Part shown: positions 26,231 through 37,779 of the stretch, in pieces
Layout of the letters: every line of letters starts with the position of its first letter
Numbering within the stretch: position 1 is the stretch's first letter
NCBI RefSeq assembly: GCF_932276165.1
Contig: NC_063986.1
Location: 9,622,501-9,686,500 of the forward strand
Direction: 5' to 3'
Length of the DNA: 64,000 nt
DNA from: Plutella xylostella
Taxonomy: Eukaryota; Arthropoda; Insecta; Lepidoptera; Plutellidae
Made by a program: the position numbers and the translations under genes
Notes under the pieces: model-generated
Seen by the model: only the letters and a program-made list of their open reading frames with translations
The model's database searches: none
Told to the model about the DNA's origin: nothing

Positions 26231-27600
26231 TAATATTATATGTCTGATGTCTGTGGTAGCGTAGCTCCCAAACGGCTGAACCGATTTGCGTTTTAGGGTG
26301 ATAGGTAATTATTACGGATCTACGGAATGGTGACGTTCGATGCCTCAAAGGCCCCAAATGATGATGGGCACAAATATATGGAAGCTGGGACCATCACCAA
26401 TAGAAATGAGTGATATGTCGTTGAAAATTAGGTATTTTTTTGCAGAATATGAATAACGGAAGCGCTAGTCCTGATTTACTGTCCAATTAGAAGAATCGTA
26501 CCTTGAAAGTTTTTATATTTTATTTCTGTAATTTTAATGTTTTTGATATTTTTTCACATTCATTTTTAATTTTTATAACAAAATGATCACCATTCATTAT
26601 AATATTATATTTGTTTATTCTCTCAGTAAATAAAACCAGTTGAAAGTAATTTCTCCCATTTTGATTATACGTGTTTACGTGTATTATGCCCTAACTGTCA
26701 TCAGGAGAGAAAGTGCAATGCCATAGAAAAATACTTCCTTCCGACAAATATATTTCAAAATGGACAACTTATAAATACGGATTTTTCGTCATAATATTTT
26801 TTTGCTATCTTGAAAAGAGCTATCCAACGATGTATGACTCATCTTTATTGGACATAGGTCCCAAAACGCCCATTGTCATTTAATATATAATAAATAGAAT
26901 AAATAAATCTTTATTCAAAGAAAACAATTTATGATTTATATTATTTCAATTTCATCAAGTCATGTGAGTCATGAGGTGAGAGCTCAGCAGTGACTCACTC
27001 ACACAATATCGAATATTCTCACACACAATCATTCACAATCGTGAGCAAAACGAAAATAGATTTCGAGGTTGGACGAAAGTTAAAGGCGTCGTTTGGGTTT
27101 TGCTGATATAGATGGTTAAGATGGATAAGTAAGTAAGTACCTACCTAAATCATAATAATTAACTTTTATTGGTATTGCAAGTAGGTACCTATTACTGGAG
27201 ATGTTGACCCTTGCAGTCTCTTACATTACCTATGTACCTACTGACCTTATAAGTAACTACTGACCTTAAGTTGGTAACAGAGATGTTTACTTGTCTAAGG
27301 TGGGTAAGTATCTATGGGAATGCAGGGAGTCATTGCTCAATCTTTCAGGCGCATCCATATTGTAACATAAAACCACGGGAATTCAAGAATAGAGCTTTTA
27401 AAGAAACGAAAAAGCACTGAAGTTTCAGCATGGAAGTACTTATAAGTACTTATTACTTCTATGTTGAAAATGGAAGTTATAAGTACTTACTTATAAGTAT
27501 TACTTCCAAGATTTTCAGTTCCTACTGAAGGAGGTTTTCACACCAGGACCTCCTCTCAACCTCCTCTATACTGAAACTTGTGTTGTACTTGTCTGCTTCA
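26231..27600. other. Intergenic; no gene seen
   Basis: AT-rich; contains GGAAGTACTTATAAGTACTT palindromic simple sequence near 27,430-27,510 and no convincing coding stretch. Confidence 0.5.
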
Positions 27601-27611
27601 TGGCTCCATGG

Positions 27612-27620
27612 TATATAAAA
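27612..27620 (+). promoter_or_regulatory. TATA box of the 27.7-kb gene
   Basis: TATATAAAA, 72 bp upstream of the CDS end of exon 1's first ATG region (ATG 27692); a start site about 30 bp downstream would leave a 50-nt leader. Confidence 0.55.
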
Positions 27621-27691
27621 AAAACGACAAAAAGGCAACTGACATTACGATAATAATAATAACAACAGCAACACCACCGCAACAAAACAAC

Positions 27692-30600
27692 ATGATGAGT
27701 GGAGGTAAATATAAAAAAAGATCTGCCTAAAATAAAAATTGCCTGGAAACATACTGACTTAATTTTATTTTCAGTGGTATCCAAGTATTGTATCGACAAT
27801 ATGATATGTTTGGAAGATGGTGATTCATCAGTAGGAGAGTTTAAATTGGCTGGTCTTTTAGCCTCACACCTAGTTGGGCAGGTGTTGGATGAAGCGTATA
27901 TTATAGCGAATGCTGCTAAGGAATCTGGTGAGAACGATGCTATGCTTGAAGGTTTGGGGTGTCAATTTTCTTTAATTTTATCACATAAAAACTATGTTTC
28001 CTCACAAAAAGGCAGTTAAAGCGATAGCTTAGTAGGGAAAAAGGCCCTAAAACTATGACCAGCCACGCAATAAATATATACAACAGGACTGGACTGTAAT
28101 GGATTTCAGAGCTCTATGACCCTGATTACACATAAAATATTATGATGTTACTTGTATTTTTTCTAGGCCAGCCTTGGCGGTATTGGAAAATGGTGAAGAA
28201 CTTGCGAAATGATAAATTAACGGAGCCAGATTTGTTAGAACATAAAAAAGATTATTTTGCTCCGTCTTCATCTCTAACCATGGATGACAATGTGGAAGGA
28301 CTAGTCAATAGTCTAGTCACTTCTACTCCTCAAAAACATGGTCAGTAGGTACTTAATGATAAGCTACATAAGCTTATATAATTACACAAGCTTATAAATT
28401 TAGAATTAATACCTACTTTAACATTTTTTTTTCTTTCATTATAAATATTACATTTATATTTGCTCACAAGATATCAGCAGCCGAATTAGCTTAATTAGTT
28501 ACGAAAATAACGTTTTTCAGATGATGTAACAAAACATGAAATTACTTTAATTGGTCAAGGAGATGGCGATGCGGTAAGGACTTTTAGACCTACTTAAATT
28601 ATAATATATATTTAAGTATATATATAAATATACCTATAATTAATATTAAACAATGAATGATCAAAGACAATTTGTTTTCAGAGACAAACCATTTTTTCAG
28701 ACAAAAGCTGCAATTTCAGTAACTTAGAGAATATGAGTGATATCTGCGCCAATAACGAATACGTTGAAACCCTACAAATAATAAAACCTCCCGTTAATAC
28801 ATCAGAACAGATATTACATGAGATAATAGACTCTGGCGTAAATGAAAATGTAACATTTTCCATGGCTGCTGCTCGAGATGACCTGAATCCATTCAGACAG
28901 ATGACTGAGATGACTGATAAAGATAAGATAAGTGAAGAATATTCCGAAAACTCACTCTGGACTGGCATGTTTGGAATTGACCCTAATGACTTGGCGCTTG
29001 GTGTTGAACTTGATGAAAATGTCAACTCATATTTGCCTAAAAAGGTATAAGTACGCGGAGCAAGAAAAAAAAACCCATCTAGTAATTATGGTAACACTTT
29101 AATGAATTTAACTTTCAGGAATCCACCGTTGTAATCACTCATGAACAATCAGCTGTAACTATTATGAATCAGAGTGTGGAAGCTTATCTGACGTTGAATC
29201 GTACGTAATAAATAACTCTAATAAGATAGTTAAAAATATAAAATAGTGGTGGTCTCCTAATAATAGAACTGAGAGGTAATCATTTTCTCGGTGCAAGACT
29301 GAGTTTTATTTTCTATTTACTATAGGTACTATCTATTTAAATGTTGCTTTGATATTTATTTACATTTTCACCCTGGAGATGAAGATGTAGTGTAGATTAT
29401 TGCTTTCATTTTGCGTCTTTAAATATGTTATCCGAATATGAAATCGCGAGTCTGTACTAATTCATCTTTCACGGGCATCTATGACCACGACAAGAAGCAG
29501 GTTACTACTTAGGTAATAAATTTTAAGAATCAAAGCTACTTAACATCTTTATCCCAGCAGTCCTTATAATACGTATTTGCATGGTGGTAATGATTTATTT
29601 ATTTATTTATTTATTATTTATTTATGGAAAACCAACAGTTACATATAAAAAATAAATTTAGACAGAAAATTATAACTTAAACCAAAAACAGTTTCCACTT
29701 ATAATATAACTTAGATAGTTAAGACAGTTTAAAACATATATATGTTATGTTAGTATATTTTAATTTTAATTAACCTACCGATATACAAAAAAAAAACATT
29801 AAGAATAACTTAAATTAGGTATGTCAGTCAGTATGTAAGTTATTTTTTATCTATTTTTAAATAAGGTATGTCAGTCAGTACGTAAGTTATTTAATCTATT
29901 TTTGAGAACATTGCTTGATAGCATAAATAAATCTAAATCTTTACAAACTTTATTACATAATTTACTAGCTCTGATAAGAAAAGAATTCTGAGAATAATTC
30001 GTTTTAGCATTTGGTATTGAAAACGTTAAACATGATCTAGTTAACTTAGCCGGACAATTAAAGTTAATCTTACTCAATAGAAAAGGTGTATCCAACAAAT
30101 TGTTCATAATCTTATGCAAGAACATAATATAATTGTGCATTCTTCGAGTTTGAAGTGAAGTGAGCTTAAATTTTTCATCACCACATAATCTAAAGTTAAC
30201 ATATTTAATAAATTTCTTACTATCTCTATCAGGTGATTACGAAATTTATTCAGATGAAGATGGAGACCCAATCCTTCAAGATCCTAAGTCATTAGTTGAC
30301 CTACAGGAAATTGATCTTCTAACAGCTGATGTTTCCGAAAAATCCTTTGCAGCCGGCTCTCAGAGCTCACCCCTTCAAGATTCTGTAATTACATACTTAC
30401 CTTTATTTGTTTCATACCTAGTTATCTTGAAAACTCATGTATTGGAACCTATATTTATAGGTATTTTTTTGTCACAGACTGATCTTGATTCCCAAGATTT
30501 TCAAACTTCTTCTTTCAATAATTATTTAATGTACATAAATGAGTATAACTTATTTAGGTAAGATTCTCATTTTCTCTTCTTTCTTTCATTGTCATTGGAT

Positions 30601-31764
30601 TATGGTTTTTCATAAATATTTTATTCCACATACATAGTCATAGTCATTTTCTATAAAAACGATCAATAACAATTATATTTTTAGATTGTTTGATGTTTTC
30701 AAAGTATAAATTTTAAACAAAACAAGATTTTGGCTTTTAGCCACTTCTCTTCTAGTGCTATCTGAGTTAGCCAGAATGAGTTACATGTAGACAGATTGTA
30801 TCAAACATATTGCTAATGAAGTGTAGAGCAAAATTACGAATGTGATGTTTGCAACATAGTTAAATCTTAACTTTCATTTTAAGATATTTTGTCTACATAC
30901 CCGAAAAACGCTTTCATATTGAAGCTATTTTTTACGCTCAGTTTATTAAACTTTTTTTCCTCAGAAACAAAAACAAGACGAGTTGTCTTCCGCGTCAGGA
31001 ATGACATTCAGCTCGAAGAAGTCTCTGTCCCAGCGTTGTAGAGTGCATGGTGCGAGGCTGATGCAGTGTCTGCGGGGCTGGTGGAAGCGACGGACCCCGG
31101 GGACAAAGGTTTCTTCAGATCTTAACAATGCCTGATTGTCATAGGCTTGGGCTGATGGGCCGATTGACTGATGCTAGCACATTTGATAGCATGGTTCCAG
31201 ATCATTTTTAGAAGCTGAAATTCCCATGATGAAAATATGCAATAGCGATTCGCTAATCCAAACAAACCTAAAAACAATTTAAATTGTAGTCTCCACGACC
31301 TTGGTACACTAGCCAAATGAATATAAGTAAGACACAGTTTCAAAAGTTTTTATTAGAAATGTGGGTATTGTTGGTAATTTTACCTACAAGACCTATCGAA
31401 ATAGTTACTACACTATCTACAACTACATCGATATATATTATCACCATATATTCATTATAGCTTTAGAGCTGACCTACTAATTACAACACTATTAGATCGT
31501 GTCAAAAATGCGCGAAATATTACTGTTACTGCCAGAAACATTTCCAACTAGTAAATATGTTAACAGGAGAGCGACCGGCCGGGAGTGGGCTGCCTGACCC
31601 CGGGCGCCCGGCGCCGCGGCCGCAGCCTCGACCAGCGGGGGATGGGTGACCAGACCCCTGGCTCCACGCCATGGAGGCCCCACACCCTCAGCGGGGCGCT
31701 ACGCAACACCACCTGCTGGCGCCAATACACCTTCGAGACCAACCCCCATTGCCGAAACACCTAG
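27692..31764 (+). CDS. Uncharacterised 443-residue protein with AKAP-like helix (9 exons)
   Basis: I do not recognise this gene. Exons 27692-27704, 27775-27927, 28167-28340, 28521-28573, 28682-29044, 29119-29200, 30233-30384, 30965-31108 and 31567-31764 join in frame with standard splice sites to 444 codons including the stop. Residues about 28-50 (KLAGLLASHLVGQVLDEAYI) form an amphipathic helix with hydrophobic residues every 3-4 positions, like helices of A-kinase anchoring proteins that bind PKA regulatory subunits. The middle is acidic and Ser/Thr-rich, probably disordered; the C-terminus is basic and Trp/Cys-containing (CLRGWWKRR, NTTCWRQYTF). No signal peptide or membrane segment. A PKA-anchoring role is inference from the helix only. 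Confidence 0.8.
27775..27927 (+). CDS. Unknown gene exon 2 (AKAP-like helix)
   Basis: Acceptor TTTTCAG, donor TCTG|GTGAGA. Starts VVSKYCIDNMICLEDGD and carries the amphipathic helix. Confidence 0.8.
28167..28340 (+). CDS. Unknown gene exon 3
   Basis: Encodes QPWRYWKMVKNLRNDKLTEP and a Ser/Thr-rich end. Acceptor TTTTCTAG, donor CATG|GTCAGT. Confidence 0.8.
28521..28573 (+). CDS. Unknown gene exon 4
   Basis: Short exon DDVTKHEITLIGQGDGDA. Acceptor TTTTTCAG, donor GCG|GTAAGG; ends phase 0. Confidence 0.78.
28682..29044 (+). CDS. Unknown gene exon 5 (121 residues)
   Basis: Largest exon: RQTIFSDKSCNFSNLENMSD to ENVNSYLPKK, acidic, with a WTGMFGIDPNDLALGVELDE segment that looks like a folded or linear motif. 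Acceptor TTTTCAG, donor AAG|GTATAA. Confidence 0.82.
29119..29200 (+). CDS. Unknown gene exon 6
   Basis: ESTVVITHEQSAVTIMNQSV, donor AATC|GTACGT. Confidence 0.78.
29590..30231 (-). mobile_element. LINE 3' fragment, antisense in the intron
   Basis: Minus strand encodes a LINE C-terminus (RMHNYIMFLHKIMNN ... ASKLCNKVCKDLDLFM) followed by an AT-rich 3' part and an (AAAT)n tail around 29595-29625. Its upper end runs up to the exon 7 acceptor. TATGTCAGTCAGTA is tandemly repeated at 29820-29880. Confidence 0.78.
30233..30384 (+). CDS. Unknown gene exon 7
   Basis: RDYEIYSDEDGDPILQDPKS then a Ser-rich end SQSSPLQDS. Acceptor CTCTATCAG, donor TCT|GTAATT (weak); ends phase 0, matching the next exon. 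Confidence 0.75.
30965..31108 (+). CDS. Unknown gene exon 8
   Basis: KQKQDELSSASG ... RLMQCLRGWWKRRTPGTK; strongly basic. Acceptor TTTCCTCAG; donor AAG|GTTTCT is weak but keeps the frame into the last exon. Confidence 0.72.
31567..31764 (+). CDS. Unknown gene last exon
   Basis: Open as ESDRPGVGCLTPGARRRG to CWRQYTFETNPHCRNT and a TAG. Acceptor GTTAACAG. GC-rich compared with the rest of the gene. Confidence 0.75.
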   Translation, partial: ESDRPGVGCLTPGARRRGRSLDQRGMGDQTPGSTPWRPHTLSGALRNTTCWRQYTFETNPHCRNT

Positions 31765-31819
31765 ATACTGAACATTGTGCTCAGCTTTTTCCTTCCTATG
31801 TTATTTGATAGCTTTACTG

Positions 31820-31825
31820 AATAAA
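31820..31825 (+). terminator. Poly-A signal of the unknown gene
   Basis: AATAAA 56 bp after the stop codon. Confidence 0.7.
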
Positions 31826-32330
31826 GCATTCCAAAGATACAAGACCCTTTAATTCACGACGCTGAATCACATAAGTTCATACACCCACATTCATATGTCT
31901 GTACAGCATTGGCGAAGATGACAGATGTGTTCAGCAGGCAATTATTATTCCAAAGATGTTGGCTCGCGCTGTAATGCGTTTAGCAGCGGACACCTTGGTG
32001 CCGATACCGAAGCGAACGGCACAGATCTGATCGAAATAGTCAAACGTAAATGTAGATTTACCATTCGGAAGCTCATCCCCGCCGCTCGAGCAGGTGAAAC
32101 ACTCATCATCTCTGTCGCGCAAGTTACGGACTAGCGCAACAGAGTGGTTCAGGTAGACGAATCGGCTTCGCCGAAAATAGAACGATCGCGGATTCCTGGG
32201 CTAAATCTCAAATATCCAGACGAGTGCGCCATCTAAGCGAGTTAAAACCGTCCCGCGAAAAGTTCCCGAACCCCACTTCTTGTCTGAACGTCTGCCAGTG
32301 AAGACCGGGAGGGAACCAACACCAAACAAA

Positions 32331-32333
32331 ATG
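32331..32333 (+). CDS. Mlc1: Mlc1 exon 1 coding part (initiator ATG only)
   Basis: AACAAAATG|GTGAGT: the splice donor follows the start codon directly. The leader is roughly 32,240-32,330; no clear TATA box is visible. Confidence 0.85.
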
Positions 32334-35300
32334 GTGAGTCTACCGACGCCTGCGCACTAGTGGAACCAGTTACAGTGTGAACATGGACTGTTGGCGAAAA
32401 GTGAAATCGCGCGTTACTATTTTGTGAAAAATTCCGCTGACCGGAAACTAACATAAATTATTGAAGATCTCAGTGTTGTGCCGAAGACGACGTAACAGTG
32501 ATAACATGGTACTGCACCCCCCGGACCCTCACACGAGGACCGGCGACGTGCCTGCGACACACAAACTAATACACACATTGCATGTCAAGAACCCGGTTGT
32601 TTCATGAGAATAACGAAATCTTTTTGGCCATTTTCAGACTGACCTCAGCAAAATCGACCAAGAGAGTGAGTATTAATTTATTTTATAATAAAACATAGTT
32701 TCTTACCGATGACTCGGGAAAGTATGGGAGCCAGTAATTATCCAATCAAATAAAATCTTCAGTCTTCCTAAATCCTGAAAAGCAAACATATTTCCATCTA
32801 TAAAAGTTTAGTTCCTAGCATCGTCAAATGTAACAGTGATATCAGTGATCGTAAACATCTAAGTTTAGCGCGTTTTGTCATACATATATGGTGGTGGTTG
32901 CTAGGAGCGGCCGCGGACGGCGCCAGTGGTCGATGCGCGCGCGCAGCTATATTTAACCTCGTGTCACGTGACGCGCCGCCCGCCCAAACAGAGAAACTCC
33001 ACTCAGATTTCAGTCCAGCTTTCATGCTCTGACCTCGAGCTACGTCATGCAGTGAGCTGCCAAATTCCATTCATGATCAATTTTATGCAGTGACGGATGC
33101 AATAACTGATGCGTCTTTCATGTATTCCAATATCAAGGTCAAGCGTCATCGTGTTATCTTCTGGAGTCTCGATGCCATCATGTTCATAAGCCAAAACAAA
33201 ATAAAGTCGACATTATGTTTAATCTTTATCGTCATCATCAGCTAACAATCGTCTACTGATGAATCTAGGCCTCTCCCAAGTTTAAACAACGATTGAGTTA
33301 GAAATTTAAACGAAGTACATCTAGGTACTTGTTCTTAAAAGTTCAAATGCAATAGCAATTATACAGTGCAATGTTACAGTGCAATAGAAATCAAATAAGT
33401 CTCAAGAGCTATATTATATTGTAAAGAAAACAACAGAACATGCTTAAATTTTAAACATTTTAAAACGTTTTATTTACTGATACTTAACGTTGCGATGACT
33501 TCGATGCTGAAAAGTTTTTCCTATTTGTTTTTCTTATAATAATCTCACTCAAAGCTGGCTTTTGCTACGCTATTTGACGAGATTTGTGATCTCGAAACCC
33601 CAGCTTTGTTTCAGCTGCCAATGCTATAATGCAAGGGTTTACATTTAGCTAGTGGAGAATTAGGGCACAGTTACATGGAAGTTATAATTAGATTGTGACT
33701 CAGCTGTGTTCACTGTGAATTCAATCGCGCTCACGAAAAGAAATTATTCTTGGCAAAGAATGCACACCCACGCGCGCCGTCCGCATTTACTAGACAACGA
33801 CTTTAGAATTCCCAGAACCACGGAATTTTTGGTAAATGTCCACGGCTTCAAATATTATGTAGGTGACATAATAATATTTCGCGAATGCTGTATTTCTACT
33901 GTACTTAGTTAATAATTAATAACAAAAGCGACTCTAGAATTGTAAACAAAAATAATGAAATAGAAAGCCAATAAAAACATCTTAGTTAATATTTAATCTT
34001 TAAATTATTTAATCCAGTAGTCTTATGTAGAGGTAGACCTTATGGTAGGTAATTACCGATCTATTCGATGAAATTCTTTGATAATGGGAGGAAACAATCA
34101 TAAGTAAACAATACCAGGGACAATATAATTGGTTCAGGAGTCCATTCTCTTCTCGTTGAACATAGTTATGCTAGTCTACGCACGCCACTTGATGCTTTTA
34201 ATGAATTTAATGGTAGCAACCACCCACCACCTAGGGTGATAGTCCTCACTCTGAGTAATACAGTTCTACTTAAAGTCTAGATGTAAACAGCCCTGCTGTG
34301 TTAGACCCCTGAAACTTATATCTAATGAATCAATAACCCTTCAGAGGCGGCGTTCGTATTCTCGATCTTCGACGCTGACGGCAGCAACAAGATTGATGCC
34401 TTCGACCTCGGCAATGTCCTGAGGGCACTCAACAACAACCCCACACTGGCCACCATCGAGAAGCTCGGAGGCACCAAGAAGAGGGGCGAGAAACTCCTGT
34501 CTGTAAGTATTACTCTCACTTCATCAGCCAACTGCAATGTTTAAACGATAGACTTTAGGCCCAACCATGGTATGACCGGCACCTAATTTGATTATCAGGC
34601 GGTGCTACACGGACTTGACCGGCACCAAATTTGATTATCAGGTGGTGCTGCACTTTTTGTGGGGCAAACGATTATTCGATTTAATTTAGCAAAACATTTA
34701 AAAAATCCTGTTCACGTCATCAAAACGTATCAAAAACATTTTGTCGTCATACTCATATCATCTGACCATCTTCTTCCAGTTTGAGGAGTTCCTCCCCATC
34801 TACAGCCAAGCCAAGAAAGACAAAGACCAGGGATGCTACGAGGACTTCCTGGAATGTCTGAAGCTGTACGACAAGGCTGAGAACGGCACCATGCTGAGCG
34901 CCGAGCTTACACACTCCCTTCTCGCCCTCGGTATGTTGTTCTCTATCTTCATCTTCATCGTCATTCTCATTATCAACCTGAAGGGCTAGTACGGGGCGTA
35001 TTTAAGACGTGACAAGAGTTTTGCATCGCGCTCACTCACATCGCGCAGAACGCAGACGGAGAACTCTTGGCACGTCTTAATAGCGCCCTGTGCTACATGG
35101 CCTGTATTCCTCTTGTGCTAAACTTTTACATGGGTATTGGGACGTGTCTAGTATATTCAATTGTTTTACATTACAGAGTCAAATATATTATATTATATTG
35201 TACATGTTTGCCATTCTAATGTAAAACAAAGTGCTATCATCACTTCTACGTAGAGCCTCTTCGTAATTTGCAGAGCTTTCCACATAGGAAAAAGCTAATA

Positions 35301-36793
35301 TACTCGTACCTACCTAATAATAAATAGAAAAGTCACTTATTTACTGACCTATAATTAGTTAATTAATAATAAATACCGTTTCATTTGAATGTTTTCAATC
35401 TATCTGGAATCTGAAAGATTTTTAATATTGACAGACAACTTTTATAGTGTTTACTTCATATAATTTGTGTATTTTTTTGAAAGATACTATTTATTAATAA
35501 ATCTGTTTATCGTTTCACTGGCAATCATCGGCATTCTTATCTCCGCAAACCATTTGGCTCGAGTCCACGACTTGTGACTATCGTCTTTGAGTTCTAGAAA
35601 TATCATTATTTTACCTAGATTATACTACTTATTGAAATGTTTAAGTAGAATTACAAAATAGTATAAGTACTTATCTAGTTATATGCACATTATTATTCAT
35701 TGCTCCTTGCTCTGGTATTTTTGTAGGAGGTTTAAGTATTTCTGTTTATGAAATTCATGATCATCATCAAAATAACTCTCGTGATGGTCACTCTTAACTT
35801 AATATAAATTATTTTTCTTCATTTTATTGACTTATGTAAATAATATTGTCTGCAGGTGAGAAGCTGGAAGACCACGAAGTCGCGGAGGTCATCAAGGACT
35901 GCATGGACCCTGAAGATGACGATGGTTTCATCCCCTACGGGCGTAAGTACATTTTATCAATCTAGTTTATGTTTACGAAAGCTGATGGAGTTTACTGCGT
36001 CTTTTGTAGATCTTATAAATACATTTGAGTTCCGTAGATTGATCCCTTTATGCATGAGCATTTATTTTAAGCCACACTTGTGTTGTTGCCAACCTTCCAC
36101 TACGAAACCCACATTTTCTATAGCCAAATCCTCTGTAGATTAGCAATCCCCAGTAGTTAATGAATTTTCAGGTGCAGATGAAGTTTGTCATGTAGCTGAA
36201 CTGTATCCTCCATTATTTCCTCCACAGTATTTAGTCGTGTGCGTGTGAACCCTTAATCATTAGTCCATACATTTTCAGCATTCCTGAAGAAGATGATGGC
36301 GTAGAAGATGCGACCGTTATATCTTTAGTTATAAGATCGTAAGTTATTTAGCAAATAGGATTCTGCTGCTGCTGCCTCACATTCTTCTGCTTTACGCTGT
36401 TTATTTTGTTTGTCGTTGTCTTTAACTTTAGTATAAGATGCTTCAATATCATCAACTACTCCTTTACGATGAGGAGCCTCTCGAATAACAGGATTGGGTA
36501 CAGGTCTCGACAAACAAGGTCTATTCTACTTGCGAACCTTTACTAATCTCAAACTTATATATCTCTGAGTTCAGTCTAATATTTCAAGGATCTTTGTCTC
36601 GATAATCAACATTTTATTTTTTAAATGTTAATTTTCTTCTCTTGATAAATTAATTTCTTATACTTAATACCAGACCATCGCTCTCACTAAGCTCTAATTG
36701 TGCACGGAAACCAATGCTCCCGACTCACTTGATTTTACTGTTTCCACAGCATTTCTCCGAAAAATGTGCGCCAAACCGGATGACGCAGAATAA
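32331..36793 (+). CDS. Mlc1: Myosin alkali (essential) light chain, two alternative C-termini
   Basis: Essential light chain that wraps the lever arm of muscle myosin heavy chain in the sarcomere. Exons 32331-32333 (ATG only), 32638-32665, 34345-34502, 34780-34930, 35856-35942, then either 36279-36304 or 36750-36793. The protein starts MTDLSKIDQEKAAFVFSIF and has DLGNVLRALNNNPTLATIEK, GGTKKRGEKLL, FEEFLPIYSQAKKDKDQG, CYEDFLECLKLYDKAENG and DCMDPEDDDGFIPYG, the order and spacing of insect Mlc1 with degenerate EF-hands. The isoforms are 150 residues (ending PFLKKMMA) and 156 residues (ending PFLRKMCAKPDDAE), the usual family length. All phases agree. By analogy with Drosophila, the two ends probably serve different muscles or stages. 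Confidence 0.97.
32638..32665 (+). CDS. Mlc1: Mlc1 exon 2 (28 nt)
   Basis: TDLSKIDQE; acceptor TTTTCAG, donor GAGA|GTGAGT; phase 0 to 1. Confidence 0.9.
32947..32975 (+). promoter_or_regulatory. MEF2-like site and E-box in Mlc1 intron 2
   Basis: CTATATTTAA fits the MEF2 consensus YTAWWWWTAR. TCACGTGA (an E-box palindrome) follows about 10 bp later. Plausible muscle enhancer; not tested. Confidence 0.45.
34345..34502 (+). CDS. Mlc1: Mlc1 exon 3
   Basis: KAAFVFSIFDADGSNKIDAF to GEKLLS: first EF-hand-like half. Acceptor CCTTCAG, donor TCT|GTAAGT. Confidence 0.96.
34577..34652 (+). repeat. Local tandem duplication in Mlc1 intron 3
   Basis: GACCGGCACCTAATTTGATT ATCAGGCGGTGCT is repeated 43 bp later with two changes. 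Confidence 0.85.
34780..34930 (+). CDS. Mlc1: Mlc1 exon 4
   Basis: FEEFLPIYSQAKKDKDQG to LTHSLLALG. Acceptor TTCCAG, donor CTCG|GTATGT. Confidence 0.96.
34986..35097. mobile_element. 112-bp foldback MITE in Mlc1 intron 4
   Basis: TAGTACGGGGCGTATTTAAG ACGTG...AAGAGTT is inverted as AACTCTTGGCACGTCTTAAT AGCGCCCTGTGCTA. Confidence 0.8.
35856..35942 (+). CDS. Mlc1: Mlc1 exon 5
   Basis: EKLEDHEVAEVIKDCMDPED to IPYG. Acceptor GTCTGCAG, donor GGGC|GTAAGT; ends phase 1 for both alternative last exons. Confidence 0.96.
36279..36304 (+). CDS. Mlc1: Mlc1 alternative last exon a
   Basis: PFLKKMMA then TAG at 36302-36304. Acceptor CATTTTCAG. No AATAAA close downstream. Confidence 0.92.
36750..36793 (+). 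CDS. Mlc1: Mlc1 alternative last exon b
   Basis: PFLRKMCAKPDDAE then TAA at 36791-36793. Acceptor GTTTCCACAG. Followed by a GC-rich 3' UTR. Confidence 0.92.
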
Positions 36794-37125
36794 AGATAAG
36801 GAGTGGGGTTTAAAGGGGGGGAGGCAGCGGCGCGGGCGCACCCCGCCGGCGCCGCCGCCCCCGCCCACGCCCCGCGCCCGCCCACCACCGCCGCCCGTAT
36901 ACATCGCCATCTAGCGTACGGACTATGAAACACTCCTTTTTATACTTTTCAACAAAACTGTACAACATCGACACCAATGAATGTACATACTATACTAAGA
37001 TTAAATTATTGTAAACACACGTTGTACGTGTTCTTTTTTATTAATATTTTTTAAATGTATTTATTAAATATATAAATTACCTTTATAATGATGACAAAAA
37101 TACAAAAAGCCGTGAATTATTTTAT

Positions 37126-37131
37126 AATAAA
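37126..37131 (+). terminator. Candidate Mlc1 poly-A signal
   Basis: AATAAA about 330 bp after the distal stop; another AATAAA overlaps the stop codon itself (36789-36794). Confidence 0.5.
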
Positions 37132-37607
37132 ATGTTAAATTTCTATGAATGGTGTTCAAGTTCAATTTATTGTTTGAATGGTCTTTTTGTGTTTCTACAA
37201 TCTACCTGATACCAGAGGCGCAGGGTTTTCATTGTAGGGTGTACTATTTAATAAGTCTGTACCTAAGTAGGTACATACCTATCATGAAATATCAGTTATG
37301 CTTATTATTATTAAATCACTCAGTGAGAGAAGCCGATAGAAACTGTGTGGTGTGGACACTTCGCCACTGTCTGATACTACCATAAATCATAGCTAGACGT
37401 AAGTATCTAAATTAAAAGGGTGTCTCATATACCTAATTATAACGGTTAAACTTAGTAGATATCGATGTGGCAGCCATGGGTTCCCCTCATCTCGCCTAAT
37501 CTTTATTACCCTAAACTCGGCAGCCATTGATGAGTCTGATAATTATGGTGTTGTGGCTGTCAGTGTCCACTTGTCCAGTGAAGTAGGTAATAGTTAGCTA
37601 AGGACTA

Positions 37608-37778
37608 GAGTGCTTTTCCGCCAGAGATGTGCTATCCTACGCTGCTATGGATGCGTTTGATATCCACCATTTAGATGCATTGGTGTCTATTGCATAGCAC
37701 TGCACAGGTGGTAATGGTAACATCTTTCACATCAACGCAGCATAGCTGCATAGCACATCGCTGGTGAAAAGGCCTATA
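37608..37778. mobile_element. hAT-like MITE
   Basis: Inverted CTTTTCCGCCAGAGATGTGC TAT and ATAGCACATCGCTGGTGAAAAG enclose about 120 bp. Confidence 0.75.
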
Positions 37779-37779
37779 C

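Noticed and set aside
34322..34537. 71-residue minus-strand frame
   Set aside because: Antisense of Mlc1 exon 3.
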